A stretch of 64,000 nt of DNA, from positions 162,239-226,238 of the forward strand of contig CBDBIN010000040.1 in NCBI GenBank assembly GCA_965206125.1, read 5' to 3'. The position numbers and the translations under genes were made by a program. The notes under the pieces were generated by a model. That model was given only the letters and a program-made list of their open reading frames with translations, was not told where the DNA came from and did no database searches. The DNA is from CAXWPM01 sp965206125 (GTDB lineage Bacteria; Acidobacteriota; Terriglobia; 20CM-2-55-15). This document shows positions 44,789 to 53,307 of the stretch, one piece after another; position 1 is the first letter of the stretch; each line of letters begins with the position of its first letter.

Positions 44789-46225
44789 TCACCGCCGACG
44801 CGGGCGGTGATCGCTCCCGGCGACGAACTCGGTCTTCTTGCGGGGAACGGGCTTCGTTGCAGCGACGCTCCGTACAGCCTCGCTACGCACGGCCGATAGG
44901 GCTTCGAGCCGGTACTCCTTGAGCTTGTACTGGATCTTCCGGACGCTCATGTTGAGGATTCGGGCCGCTCGGGTCGTCGAACCGCCGGCCATATCCAGTG
45001 TCTGCAGGATGGCTTCTCGCTCAATGTCCTGGATCGGCGCTCCGGGAATCAGCGAGTACCCTCTCGCTTCGGCGTACTCGGGCAGCGCCGGAAGATCGTC
45101 GACGTCGAAGACCGCCCCGGTGGCCGCCTGGACCGCATTCTCGATGATGGCCTCCAACTCGCGGACATTGCCCGGCCAACTGTACTTCATCAGCATCGAC
45201 AGTGCCTCCGGGGTCAGTCCCCGAAGGGTCTTCTCATGACGGCGCGCCGCAGTCCGTATGAAGTGGTCGGCGAGCACCGGGATATCCGATTCGCGGTCGC
45301 GAAGGGCGGGCACCGCCACAACGACACCCTTCAGCCTGTCGTAGAGCGCCCTGCTGAAACGGCCTTGATCCAAGGCCTCCTCCATCGAGGTGGACGATGC
45401 CGCCACGATCCGGACGCCCGCCGGCTCGGTCGGGGAACGTCCTGCCCGGGATCCGCCCGAACGGGCGTTGAGCAGCGCCGCAAGTTTGTCCTGCAGGTCG
45501 CGCGGCAATTGGGTGATCTCGTCGATGAAAAGCGTGCCTCCCTCGCACATACCGAGCCGTCCGGATGCGTCTCCTGTTCCGAATAATTCCGCCTCGATGA
45601 GATCCCGGCCCAGGCCTTCGCAACTGAAGTGCATGAATCGCCGCGAGCTGCGTGCGCTGTTCCGGTGCAACAGTCTCCCGATCAGTCGCTTTCCGGACCC
45701 GGGCTCCCCGATCAGAATCACGTTTGCTCCGGTCGGCGCAACCTGGCCCGCGATCTTGAGCACGGATTGAATCTCCGGGCTCGAACCGTAGACAGTCGGG
45801 AACGCACCGACCGGTGTCTGTTCCCGCAGGCCGCGCAGTTCCTCGATGAGCTGCCGGTGCTGGCGCCCCTGCTCTAGCGCAAGGCGGACTTCATCGACAT
45901 CCACCGGTTTCTTCAAGTACTGGGGGACCCCGATCGCGATGGCTCGGGCGACCTGCTCCATGGATTGTTCGCTGACGAAGACGACGATATGACCCGACTC
46001 GCCGGAATTTCCGAAGCGTGCGATGAACTCGATTGGATCGCCGCCCGCGATGTCCAGATCGGCCAGGATCAACTCTGGAGTCGCCGAATTCAAGCGCTCC
46101 ATCGCGATCCCGATTCGATCGGCCGTAATCGGCTCGAACCCATCGCTTTCCAAGACGCTTCGGAGGCAACGTTCCAGGTCTTTGTCTTCAGTGAGGATCA
46201 GTGCTTGAGCAGTAGATATCGCCAT
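44789..46225 (-). CDS. NtrC-like response regulator with an AAA+ domain lacking the GAFTGA loop
   Basis: A 478-residue protein: receiver domain 1-120 (phospho-acceptor Asp 56 or 58 in ILADLDI, Lys 105-106), AAA+ domain about 145-370 (Walker A GEPGSGK at 173-179, Walker B GGTLFIDEI at 229-237) and a Fis-type HTH near 415-450 (STTRAARILNMSVRKIQYKL). Between ELFG at 213 and Walker B there are only 12 residues, about half the usual number, and the GAFTGA loop that contacts sigma-54 is missing. It may therefore act with sigma-70 or as a repressor, as known for a few NtrC relatives. No kinase gene is adjacent. Confidence 0.87.
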   Translation of the reverse strand: MAISTAQALILTEDKDLERCLRSVLESDGFEPITADRIGIAMERLNSATPELILADLDIAGGDPIEFIARFGNSGESGHIVVFVSEQSMEQVARAIAIGVPQYLKKPVDVDEVRLALEQGRQHRQLIEELRGLREQTPVGAFPTVYGSSPEIQSVLKIAGQVAPTGANVILIGEPGSGKRLIGRLLHRNSARSSRRFMHFSCEGLGRDLIEAELFGTGDASGRLGMCEGGTLFIDEITQLPRDLQDKLAALLNARSGGSRAGRSPTEPAGVRIVAASSTSMEEALDQGRFSRALYDRLKGVVVAVPALRDRESDIPVLADHFIRTAARRHEKTLRGLTPEALSMLMKYSWPGNVRELEAIIENAVQAATGAVFDVDDLPALPEYAEARGYSLIPGAPIQDIEREAILQTLDMAGGSTTRAARILNMSVRKIQYKLKEYRLEALSAVRSEAVRSVAATKPVPRKKTEFVAGSDHRPRRR

Positions 46226-46602
46226 TCGTCGCTTAAGTTATCCGCCGATTCCGCCATCTCGCCCGCCACGAGCGTTCGGAACCAGTCGGAGTCCGGAACG
46301 CTTCGTGCGTACCGGGTGTACCGTCAATAAACTTGCGTCCCCTGGTGACCGACAACAGTCGGTCTCGCGCGTCATCGGTGTCCGTTCGGGCCACCGAACC
46401 ACCGCCAATCTCGATGGTCGATACTTACGGGCTTGTGCGTCCGGTGCTCTCACGAACAGCCCGGTCGCGGGGTGGGTTCGCGCGGGCGTACAGCGGCATT
46501 TCTCCGCCGTCACACCCCATCGATTCGACGCCGTCAGCGACGCCTGCCGAAGAATCCCTCAGACTACAGTCGGTCACGTTCCCCACGTTGAATACTTGCC
46601 TC

Positions 46603-46812
46603 CTACCGGAGCAGACGCCGGCTTGTCGACGTTCCCTGCACCGGCGCGATACGCTGCAGGGACCCGAACCGATTCCAAGTCTCGCGATCAATCGAAGTGT
46701 TGGAGAAGGGAGGTCGTTGTTCCATCCCGCGGGGGAACGATCGATCCGGCAGGCCCTCGGTCACGGTCGACAAAACGAGCGTCTCGGTGACCATAAAAAA
46801 AACGTGTTGCAT
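46603..46812 (-). CDS. Possible small protein, unknown
   Basis: A 69-residue frame from ATG 46812 preceded by GGAGG at seven bases, starting MQHVFFMVTETLVLSTVTEG. The ribosome site is good, but the sequence has no family resemblance and a low-complexity, Arg/Ser-rich end. An eight-T run in the fifth to seventh codons makes frameshifting or sequence error possible. Confidence 0.25.
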   Translation of the reverse strand: MQHVFFMVTETLVLSTVTEGLPDRSFPRGMEQRPPFSNTSIDRETWNRFGSLQRIAPVQGTSTSRRLLR

Positions 46813-46863
46813 CAATTTGCCTCCGGAACAGGGGGCCTAGAGTATTACCTCGGCTGGAGATAT

Positions 46864-47019
46864 TCAAGCGGAATTAGCGTCACTCTGAAGCAAAAAATGA
46901 GTACACGCAATGATGGCAGCCGTAACTGCAATTGCGACGACGAGAACCGGCAAATCGATCCGTCCCAGCCCTTCGAAAATCAAGGCAAAGAATGCCAACC
47001 GTCGCAGTAGTTTTCCCAT
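46864..47019 (-). CDS. Possible small single-helix membrane protein
   Basis: A 51-residue frame: MGKLLRRLAFFALIFEGLGR, then a hydrophobic helix LPVLVVAIAVTAAIIACTHF and a short polar tail. A GGTGGA site lies five bases before ATG 47019. The basic start plus single helix is a plausible membrane peptide, but nothing identifies it. Confidence 0.35.
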   Translation of the reverse strand: MGKLLRRLAFFALIFEGLGRIDLPVLVVAIAVTAAIIACTHFLLQSDANSA

Positions 47020-47161
47020 GGCAATCCACCCAGTCGTGTTGTCTCGACAGGTTTCTCCCCACTTCATCGGCACCACGCGGACTTTGCTGTAGTCATTTCC
47101 CTAGACGGGCATTACAATGCCACTCTTTCCGACACGTTGAATCAAACCGACTCCGAACAGC

Positions 47162-48394
47162 TTGAAAGCGCTAGTCAAATCTCGACCCGTGGAAGGACAG
47201 GCGTGGCCGCGCGGCTTCCGTCTTGACGAGCGTCCCGAACCGACGATCGACCACACCGACGACGTCAAGATTCGCGTCCTCGCTGCGGGGATCTGCGGCA
47301 GCGATCTGGGCATCTACACCTGCAAGAGCGTCTTTCGAGACGCGATGTCGCGCGCACCCCACGATCCGGTCGTGGTCGGACATGAATTCTGCGGAGTCCC
47401 AGTAGACGCGGGCGATCAGGCTCGAGTCCGGCTGGCCGAGATCATCGCGCACAACTCCAACCACGACGACGAGGTCCTCAAATTCACACGGCGACGGTCC
47501 GCCGCCGACCTGTCACGGGATCCCGGGTTCACCGACTTCGTGGGCGCACACTTTGTCTGCTCGGCCGAAATGCACATCACCTGCGGTTGGTGCTTTCAGT
47601 GTCGCGTCGGGGCGCCGCACACCTGCCAGAACACCGTCATCAAGGGCGTTCACGACGACGGCGCGTTCGCGGATTACGTGAAGGTGCCGGCGCCGAATCT
47701 GATCCTGCTCCGACGCGGCGAGTTGCCCGTCGAGATCATCGCGTTCATGGACGCGATCGGCAACGCCCTGCACATGGTTCAGGCTGTCGATGTGACGGGC
47801 AAGAATATTGCCGTGCTCGGAGCCGGGGTTCAGGGCCTCATGGCCGTCGCCGCTGCCCGCCGCAGCGGCGCCGGCCGCATTTACGTCACGGATTTTTCGC
47901 CTTCCTCGTCCGAGGCCGGCGCCTCTCGTGTCGAGAGCGTTCTGTTCGAGATGGCGCGTCGGTTCGGTGCCAATCATTGCTTCGACATGGCCCAACCGGG
48001 CGCCAAAGACCGACTGATGGGCACGGTCATGGACGAAACCGACGGTACCGGCGTCGACGCCGTGCTGGAGGCATCCGGGAGTTACTTCGCCTACCGGGAT
48101 GGCCTGGACCTGGTGCGAATGGGAGGGACGATGGCCCTGCTGGGTATACCGGAGGGCGCGCTCCCGGTCGATTTTGGTCGAGACATTATCTTCCGTGGAG
48201 TTACGGTTAAGGGGATCATTGGCCGACGGGTGTTCGAAACCTGGGAAGCGATGCGGAACCTGCTCGGAGCAGGCCTGGCGAACGACCTGCTCAAGGGAGG
48301 CTTTGTATCGCACGAACTCCCACTCGGAGACTTCGAAACCGGCATCGACGCCATGCAGCGGCGCGACGCGATCAAGGTGATTCTGAAACCATGA
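47162..48394 (+). CDS. tdh: Threonine 3-dehydrogenase-like zinc alcohol dehydrogenase
   Basis: A 410-residue medium-chain dehydrogenase that oxidises threonine to 2-amino-3-ketobutyrate; the call rests on the kbl gene that follows. Catalytic zinc ligands are in AGICGSDLGIY and VVGHEFCG. Structural zinc cysteines are in CGWCFQCRVGAPHTC, and the NAD fold is AVLGAGVQGLMAVAAARRSG. About 40 extra residues rich in Asp, Arg and His lie between GHEFCG and the structural zinc loop compared with E. coli Tdh (341 residues). The start is TTG 47162, giving the typical MKALVK beginning. The stop overlaps kbl as ATGA. Confidence 0.85.
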   Translation: MKALVKSRPVEGQAWPRGFRLDERPEPTIDHTDDVKIRVLAAGICGSDLGIYTCKSVFRDAMSRAPHDPVVVGHEFCGVPVDAGDQARVRLAEIIAHNSNHDDEVLKFTRRRSAADLSRDPGFTDFVGAHFVCSAEMHITCGWCFQCRVGAPHTCQNTVIKGVHDDGAFADYVKVPAPNLILLRRGELPVEIIAFMDAIGNALHMVQAVDVTGKNIAVLGAGVQGLMAVAAARRSGAGRIYVTDFSPSSSEAGASRVESVLFEMARRFGANHCFDMAQPGAKDRLMGTVMDETDGTGVDAVLEASGSYFAYRDGLDLVRMGGTMALLGIPEGALPVDFGRDIIFRGVTVKGIIGRRVFETWEAMRNLLGAGLANDLLKGGFVSHELPLGDFETGIDAMQRRDAIKVILKP

Positions 48395-49608
48395 AACTCC
48401 ACGAAGCGATCACCAACGAACTCACTCATCTGGAAGACACCAAGACTTTCAAGACCGAAACACTGATCGATTCCGAGCAAGGCGCCCGTGTGCGTGTCGA
48501 CGGCCAGGAGGTCGTCATGTTGGCGTCCAACAACTATTTGGGCCTGGCGTCTCACCCGCGCATCACCGAGGCGGCCATCCGCGGCATTCGGGAGTACGGC
48601 TACGGCGTCTCCTCGGTCCGCTTCATCTGCGGAACGCTCACGATCCACCGCAGGCTCGAGGAACAGATTGCCGAATTCCTCGGCACCGAGGACAGCATCC
48701 TGTTCTCGTCCTGCTACGCGGCCAACGAAGGATTTTTTGCGTCGATCGTCAACGAACGGATGGGCCAGGAACCCTACCGAGACGTCATCTACAGCGACCG
48801 ACTGAACCACGCAAGCATCATCGACGGAACACGTCTCTGCAGGGCCGAGGTTGTCCACCGGAAGATCTATGAACATGCCGACACCGCCAACCTGGCGCAA
48901 ATGCTCGATGCGGACCGCGGAGAGGACACATACCGGTTCGGTTTTATCGCAACCGACGGCGTCTTCAGCATGGAGGGCGACCAGGCGCCTCTCGGTGAGC
49001 TGATTGGCCTCGCGAAAGATCACGGGCAGGTGCTTTTCGTCGACGATTCTCACGCGGTTGGCGTGGTCGGACAGACGGGGCGGGGTACCCCCGAAGCCCA
49101 GGGCGTACATGGTCAGATCGAGGTCCTCAGCGGAACCCTTGGCAAGGCCCTGGGCGGCGCCGCCGGCGGTTATGTGGCCGGCCGCAAGGAAATGATCCAA
49201 TTCCTGCGCCAGAAGTCGCGTCCCTACACGTTTTCGAACTCCCTACCGCCAAGCATCGTCCTGGCGGCGCTCGAATCGCTCAAGATCCTGAGCGAAGACA
49301 ACGCGCTGATCCAGAAGCTCAACGAAAACACCACGTACTTCCGCGACCAGATCCAGTCACTGGGGTTCAAGATCATCGAAGGAAGCCATCCGATCGTGCC
49401 CATCATGGTCGGCAAGGCTTCCCTCGCCATGGACATGAGTGCCGCACTCCTCGATGCCGGCGTCTATATCAAGGGGTTATGGTTCCCGGTGGTTCCGAAG
49501 GGTGAGGCCCGGCTTCGGGCTCAGGTATCGGCCGCACTCGAAAAAGAGGATCTGGACCGCGCCCTGGCAGCCTTCGAAAACGTCGGCCGAAAGCTGAAAG
49601 TCATTTAA
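48391..49608 (+). CDS. kbl: 2-amino-3-ketobutyrate CoA ligase (glycine C-acetyltransferase)
   Basis: A 405-residue PLP enzyme of the alpha-oxoamine synthase family. It splits 2-amino-3-ketobutyrate with CoA into glycine and acetyl-CoA. Visible marks: VVMLASNNYLGLASHPRI, GYGVSSVRFICGTLTIHRRL, FVDDSHAVGVVGQTGRGTPE and the PLP lysine in LSGTLGKALGG. It is coupled to tdh by a 4-base overlap; together they form the main threonine-to-glycine route. The stop runs into a family B repeat. Confidence 0.93.
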   Translation: MKLHEAITNELTHLEDTKTFKTETLIDSEQGARVRVDGQEVVMLASNNYLGLASHPRITEAAIRGIREYGYGVSSVRFICGTLTIHRRLEEQIAEFLGTEDSILFSSCYAANEGFFASIVNERMGQEPYRDVIYSDRLNHASIIDGTRLCRAEVVHRKIYEHADTANLAQMLDADRGEDTYRFGFIATDGVFSMEGDQAPLGELIGLAKDHGQVLFVDDSHAVGVVGQTGRGTPEAQGVHGQIEVLSGTLGKALGGAAGGYVAGRKEMIQFLRQKSRPYTFSNSLPPSIVLAALESLKILSEDNALIQKLNENTTYFRDQIQSLGFKIIEGSHPIVPIMVGKASLAMDMSAALLDAGVYIKGLWFPVVPKGEARLRAQVSAALEKEDLDRALAAFENVGRKLKVI

Positions 49609-50626
49609 ATAGGGACATAGGTGCCTGTCCCCATTTTCCGGCGGCATTGACCCTCGCCTCAAGCAACGCGAGCTTCCTACCGAGAAGCGCGTCCCCGCCC
49701 CGGATCGCTTTGATGCGCTCGATGGTCCCGCGAGCGGCGGCGTGCCGGCTGATCGCATGCTGGAGTCGCGCTTTTTCGAGCAGCGCCCACTTCGCCATGG
49801 CCGGACGCACCTCCCGATCCTGTTCTGCCGCCCGATCAAAGTAGGCCATCGCATCAAACGTCCGGCCCTGCCTCAGGAACCAGTCCGTCACCCAGTCAAA
49901 GAACACGTAGTTTGTCGGATAGTCCCGGCGGAGACCTTCCAGCAGTTCGAAAGCGACCCCCATCTGCCCATCTTCGAGGAATGTCGTATACGAGACGACA
50001 CGTGCCTCGGTTCTCGAATACCAGCCGCGTTCCCGCGCAATCCGAAGCTGATCGATCCCGGTTTCCCTGTCCCCGCGCGCTCCGATGATGAAGGCGAATG
50101 GTTTCAGGACCGCCGGCAGCGACCCTGTAAAGTAGTTGAACGCTCCCAAACCCACGTAGACGTCGTAAAATTCCGGGTCCAGCCCGTGCACCTGTTTCGC
50201 GTAGCCATGGGCCCTCAGGCCCGCCCTCAGGGCGCTGAAGAACGCTTCCTTCTGCGTTATCTGGAACCGGGCGTAGCTACCGTCGGACGCGGCGAGATAG
50301 GACAGAATCTCGATCCGCGGATAATCGCCCGAATCGAGAGCCCGGTCAGCGATGGCCCGGGCGGTCTTCTGCGCCTCGTAGTAATCCTCTTCGATGGATT
50401 CGTTACCGCGATCCGCCTGTGCTTCCCACCAGTAGGTTTCAGCCTCGAGAACGAAGCCGACGGGTTGCTCCGGATAGCGGGCCTGAACAGCCCGAGCGAT
50501 CCGACGCGCCTCGGGAAGGCGCAGATCGTAAGTTGCCTCGGTGGCGTCCCGGATCATTCGGTCGGCAACAGGGTCTTCGTGGATGAAGGCCGCAAGAAAG
50601 ACGGCTATGAGGAGAGCCGGGATCAT
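49601..50626 (-). CDS. Exported helical-repeat (TPR-like) protein
   Basis: A 341-residue protein with an N-terminal hydrophobic signal (MIPALLIAVFLAAFI) and then helical pairs of TPR type (RLPEARRIARAVQARYPEQP, KTARAIADRALDSGDYPR, DAMAYFDRAAEQDREVRPAM). No catalytic motif. It may be a scaffold in the envelope. The last residues (KWGQAPMSLFK) are encoded by a family B repeat, so the native end has probably been lost, and the frame overlaps the kbl stop by eight bases. Upstream lies a promoter followed by a terminator-like hairpin. Confidence 0.75.
   Translation of the reverse strand: MIPALLIAVFLAAFIHEDPVADRMIRDATEATYDLRLPEARRIARAVQARYPEQPVGFVLEAETYWWEAQADRGNESIEEDYYEAQKTARAIADRALDSGDYPRIEILSYLAASDGSYARFQITQKEAFFSALRAGLRAHGYAKQVHGLDPEFYDVYVGLGAFNYFTGSLPAVLKPFAFIIGARGDRETGIDQLRIARERGWYSRTEARVVSYTTFLEDGQMGVAFELLEGLRRDYPTNYVFFDWVTDWFLRQGRTFDAMAYFDRAAEQDREVRPAMAKWALLEKARLQHAISRHAAARGTIERIKAIRGGDALLGRKLALLEARVNAAGKWGQAPMSLFK
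49610..49637. repeat. Palindromic repeat, family B
   Basis: TAGGGACATAGGTGCCTGTC followed by CCCATTTT, identical over 27 bases to the copy at 13431-13457. It begins two bases after the kbl stop and encodes the end of the convergent TPR-like protein. Confidence 0.75.
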
Positions 50627-50653
50627 TCAAGCATCTGTCGAGTTTCTGCGGGC

Positions 50654-50685
50654 AAAAAAAATTCCCCGCGGACTCAGCCGCGGGG
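50654..50685 (-). terminator. Strong intrinsic terminator
   Basis: On the minus strand CCCCGCGG, loop CTGAGT, CCGCGGGG form a perfect 8-bp GC stem, followed by AA and eight T. It lies between a predicted promoter (50738-50767) and the start of the TPR-like gene at 50626. Confidence 0.85.
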
Positions 50686-50731
50686 AGAGTGGGATGGTGG
50701 AGGAAATCTATACTAATAGACACCACTCATG
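50654..50731 (-). ncRNA. Candidate small RNA or attenuator leader
   Basis: A predicted transcript of about 78 bases runs from near 50731 to the terminator at 50654. Before the terminator it can form a small hairpin (TCTAT-TAGT-ATAGA) and then an unpaired pyrimidine-rich stretch with TTTCCTCCACCATCCCACTC, which contains the anti-Shine-Dalgarno-like CCTCC. Such a layout is seen in small RNAs that block ribosome sites. Equally, it could be a leader that attenuates the TPR-like gene 28 bases beyond the terminator. Confidence 0.45.
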
Positions 50732-50737
50732 TGGGTA

Positions 50738-50767
50738 AGGTTACTCGCTTTTCCACAATAATGTCAA
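50738..50767 (-). promoter_or_regulatory. Candidate promoter for the small RNA or leader
   Basis: On the minus strand, TTGACA at 50767-50762 and TAACCT at 50743-50738 are 18 bases apart. The -35 box is consensus, the -10 box fair. It faces the terminator at 50685. Confidence 0.5.
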
Positions 50768-50830
50768 GAGAAATGGAAAACATCCCTCCAGATGTCTGCC
50801 CAACCCGGCCTCTTGAGGCCCGGAATCTCT

Positions 50831-51244
50831 CTAATGACCGCCGCGCTTCACGCGGAACGAGCCGTCGACCTTTTCCCGGAACTGCATATGGCAGCCTCGG
50901 CACGCGCCGGTCACGCCGCCAGCGGCCTCGCGCGCCGCGTCTATGTTGTTGGCCCCGGCCGCCTCTGCAGTAGCCGCCGCGGCGGCCGCAGCGGCGGTCG
51001 CCTGTTCGACCGGTCCGTAGCCCATCCGTTCATAGATCGGAAGAAGCTCCTTGAACAATCCTTCCATCTTGCTCGCGTCCGCAGCGATTCCCGAGCCGTT
51101 ACCCGATTCGAGGTTCCCGTTGAAGCTGCCCATGGTACCGCGCACGTCCTGCATAATTTCCGGGTGACCGCGCTGCGCCGCCAGGACGTTGAGCACCAAC
51201 GCCAGCATGAAGCACAGGCCGATCACGACTGAAGATCTACGCAT
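50831..51244 (-). CDS. Cytochrome c556-type (cytochrome c prime fold) protein
   Basis: A 137-residue exported protein with a signal peptide (VVIGLCFMLALVLNVLA-AQ), a four-helix pattern and a single haem site near the C-terminus, ACRGCHMQFRE, as in cytochrome c556/c prime. A long Ala-rich segment (QATAAAAAAAATAEAAGA) sits in the helix before the haem. Electron partner unknown. Family members serve in respiratory electron transfer or NO binding. Confidence 0.85.
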   Translation of the reverse strand: MRRSSVVIGLCFMLALVLNVLAAQRGHPEIMQDVRGTMGSFNGNLESGNGSGIAADASKMEGLFKELLPIYERMGYGPVEQATAAAAAAAATAEAAGANNIDAAREAAGGVTGACRGCHMQFREKVDGSFRVKRGGH

Positions 51245-51376
51245 ATGTTCCTCCTCCTCGGCATACCAAACTGTCAGGTCTGATTACAGGTCCTTAAGAA
51301 GACTTGCCGGGCCACTATATGCGAACACCCGAGCCGAGTCAAACATCAAAGAAAGCCCCATTCGAACCGTAAGGCC

Positions 51377-52354
51377 TCATGCATTCAGCGCTTTCACAAT
51401 CTTCGTGATCTCGGGGACGACCTTGAACAGATCGTCGACGATTCCGTAATGTGCCACCTTGAAAATGGGCGCATCAGCGTCTTTGTTGATCGCAACGATG
51501 CATCGAGACGACTGCATGCCGACCAGGTGCTGAATCGCCCCGGAAATGCCGATAGCAAAATAAAGCTTGGGGGACACTGTCTGTCCGGAGCTTCCGATCT
51601 GATACTCCCGTGGCAACCATTCCGCGTCGACCACGGGTCGGGAGGCGCCGACCGCCCCGCCCAGCGCCTCGGCCAGGTCGTTGATCAACGAAAAATTCTC
51701 CTGCTTCTTCAGACCACGGCCACCGGACACGATGATTGGCACCGTCGACAGGTCCACTTGCCCTCTTTCGGCTTCTCCCCTTTCGACCACCTTCCGGCGG
51801 ATCTCCACACCGGACATGTCCGCCGCAAACGCCTCCACGCCGGGCGTACCACCGGTTTCGACCTCATCTCCCGGGAACGACCCGGGCGCGGCCGTGGTGA
51901 AGTAGGGTGGTTCTCCACGTAGGGATACGCGCATATTCATCTTCGCGTTGAAGATCTGACGGGTCAGCAGGAGCCTGTCTCCCTGCTTTTCGTAGTCGAC
52001 CGAGCCACCGATAAAGGGCCGTTCCAGACCAGCTGCCAGCCTCGGCAGAAAATCGTAGCCCACCGTCGTATGACCGGTCAGAACCAGGAAGGGCGTTTCT
52101 TTCTCGATGAGCTGGCGGAGTGCCCCAACGTAACCATCGGGGTTGTAGTCGGCCAGCTTCTCGTCCTCGATCGTAATGATCCGGTCCAGCTTGCGATCCC
52201 CGAGGCCGGCAGCGAGATCGCCCACTCCCGATCCCATGACGACGGCCGTTACGGGTTGCTCCAGGTCACGGCCGAGCCGCTGGGCGAAAACGATCAGTTC
52301 GGACGTGATGGGTTTGAACTTGTTGTCCTGGTGTTCGGTAACGATAAGAATCAT
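51377..52354 (-). CDS. etfA: Electron transfer flavoprotein, alpha subunit
   Basis: A 325-residue EtfA. The C-terminal FAD-binding domain is diagnostic: IIVSGGRGLKKQENFSLIND, GASRPVVDAEWLPREYQIG, GQTVSPKLYFAIGISGAIQH and the final VAINKDADAPIFKVAHYGIV. With EtfB it passes electrons from acyl-CoA and other dehydrogenases to the quinone pool. It lies 43 bases after etfB in the same transcript. Confidence 0.95.
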   Translation of the reverse strand: MILIVTEHQDNKFKPITSELIVFAQRLGRDLEQPVTAVVMGSGVGDLAAGLGDRKLDRIITIEDEKLADYNPDGYVGALRQLIEKETPFLVLTGHTTVGYDFLPRLAAGLERPFIGGSVDYEKQGDRLLLTRQIFNAKMNMRVSLRGEPPYFTTAAPGSFPGDEVETGGTPGVEAFAADMSGVEIRRKVVERGEAERGQVDLSTVPIIVSGGRGLKKQENFSLINDLAEALGGAVGASRPVVDAEWLPREYQIGSSGQTVSPKLYFAIGISGAIQHLVGMQSSRCIVAINKDADAPIFKVAHYGIVDDLFKVVPEITKIVKALNA

Positions 52355-52397
52355 GCGTTCCTCGCGGGTGTATGTATTGCAGGTCGTTCCGTCCGAC

Positions 52398-53195
52398 TCA
52401 AAGCACCTTGGCTTCCTTGCGCAGTTTTTCGATCAGCTTGCCGGCCGCCTCCGCCGGGCTTCCCTCGAGCACTTCTACCTGGCTCTTGCGGGCCGGAACG
52501 AAGACTTCACCGACATCATACCGGGCTCCGGCCGCTCCGACTTCCTCAGCTGAGAGACCGATGTCGGCTGCTGTCCAGGCCTTCATTTCCTTCCTCTTCG
52601 CTGCCATGATGCCCTTCAACGACGCATACCGGGGCTGGTTGATGCCGAACTGTACGCTGAGAACACCGGGCAACGGCATCTCGACGGTCTCGCTGAGGCC
52701 TCCCTCGAGTTCCCGCCGGACGCGCATCGACGCCGCCTCGAAGTCGACGTCCACCGCGATTACGACCGTCGAGTGGGGCCATCCGAGCAGCTCAGCCGCC
52801 ATCACCCCGGTCGATCCGGTACCGAGGTCGTCCGACTGAACGCCGGTGAGCAGGAGATCGGCTCCGCCGTCCTTCTCGATCGCCCTCGCGATGACCCTGG
52901 CTGTGGCGAACTCATCCGAGCCTGCAAAGTTCTCGTCGTTCAGATGGATCGCCCGGTCCGCGCCCATCGCCAGACCGGAACGCAGCACTCGAGCCGCGTG
53001 CGCCAGGCCGATCGACAGGACAACGACCTCGCCGCCATGCTTCTCCCGTAACCTCAACGCCTCTTCCAAGGCATAGTTGTCTGCCTCGCTGGCGACAAAC
53101 GTCAACTCTTTGTCCTTGATCCAGGTCTTGTTCTCATCGATGACGAGTCGGCTGGCCGGATCGGGCACGGGCCTCATGCAACTGATTATCTTCAC
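52398..53195 (-). CDS. etfB: Electron transfer flavoprotein, beta subunit
   Basis: A 265-residue EtfB: start MKIISCMRPVPDPASRLVID, NYALEEALRLREKHGGEVVV, and the AMP-binding region DLLLTGVQSDDLGTGSTGVM. The ETF-beta signature follows (VEMPLPGVLSVQFGINQPRY, LKGIMAAKRKE). The length is normal. It is the first gene of etfBA. It probably serves beta-oxidation, together with the enoyl-CoA hydratase at 58 kb. Confidence 0.95.
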   Translation of the reverse strand: MKIISCMRPVPDPASRLVIDENKTWIKDKELTFVASEADNYALEEALRLREKHGGEVVVLSIGLAHAARVLRSGLAMGADRAIHLNDENFAGSDEFATARVIARAIEKDGGADLLLTGVQSDDLGTGSTGVMAAELLGWPHSTVVIAVDVDFEAASMRVRRELEGGLSETVEMPLPGVLSVQFGINQPRYASLKGIMAAKRKEMKAWTAADIGLSAEEVGAAGARYDVGEVFVPARKSQVEVLEGSPAEAAGKLIEKLRKEAKVL

Positions 53196-53307
53196 TGTCT
53201 TGCTCCAGGTATGAATTCCAACGAGGGACGATCGGAAACAGCGCGTCGAAAGAAACCGTGTAGTTTAGAGGATCGAGAGCATTCGAGCAAGCACCGCTCG
53301 TCGTGCA

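Larger units (their letters stand above)
46226..47161. other. 936-base stretch with no well-supported gene
   Basis: Between the NtrC-like gene and tdh. The two largest plus-strand readings have no family and an out-of-frame composition. Two short minus-strand frames with ribosome sites are listed separately at low confidence. A hairpin, GGTCAC...GTGACC, lies near 46764-46793 next to a run of eight A. No tRNA, rRNA or known riboswitch fold was recognised. Confidence 0.5.

Noticed and set aside
46333..47010. 225-codon plus-strand frame in the gap upstream of tdh
   Set aside because: No homology-like motifs, no ribosome site, Ser/Arg/Pro-rich low-order composition.
47100..47161. Possible riboswitch upstream of tdh-kbl
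   Set aside because: Only about 60 bases with no stable fold and no glycine or threonine aptamer features.
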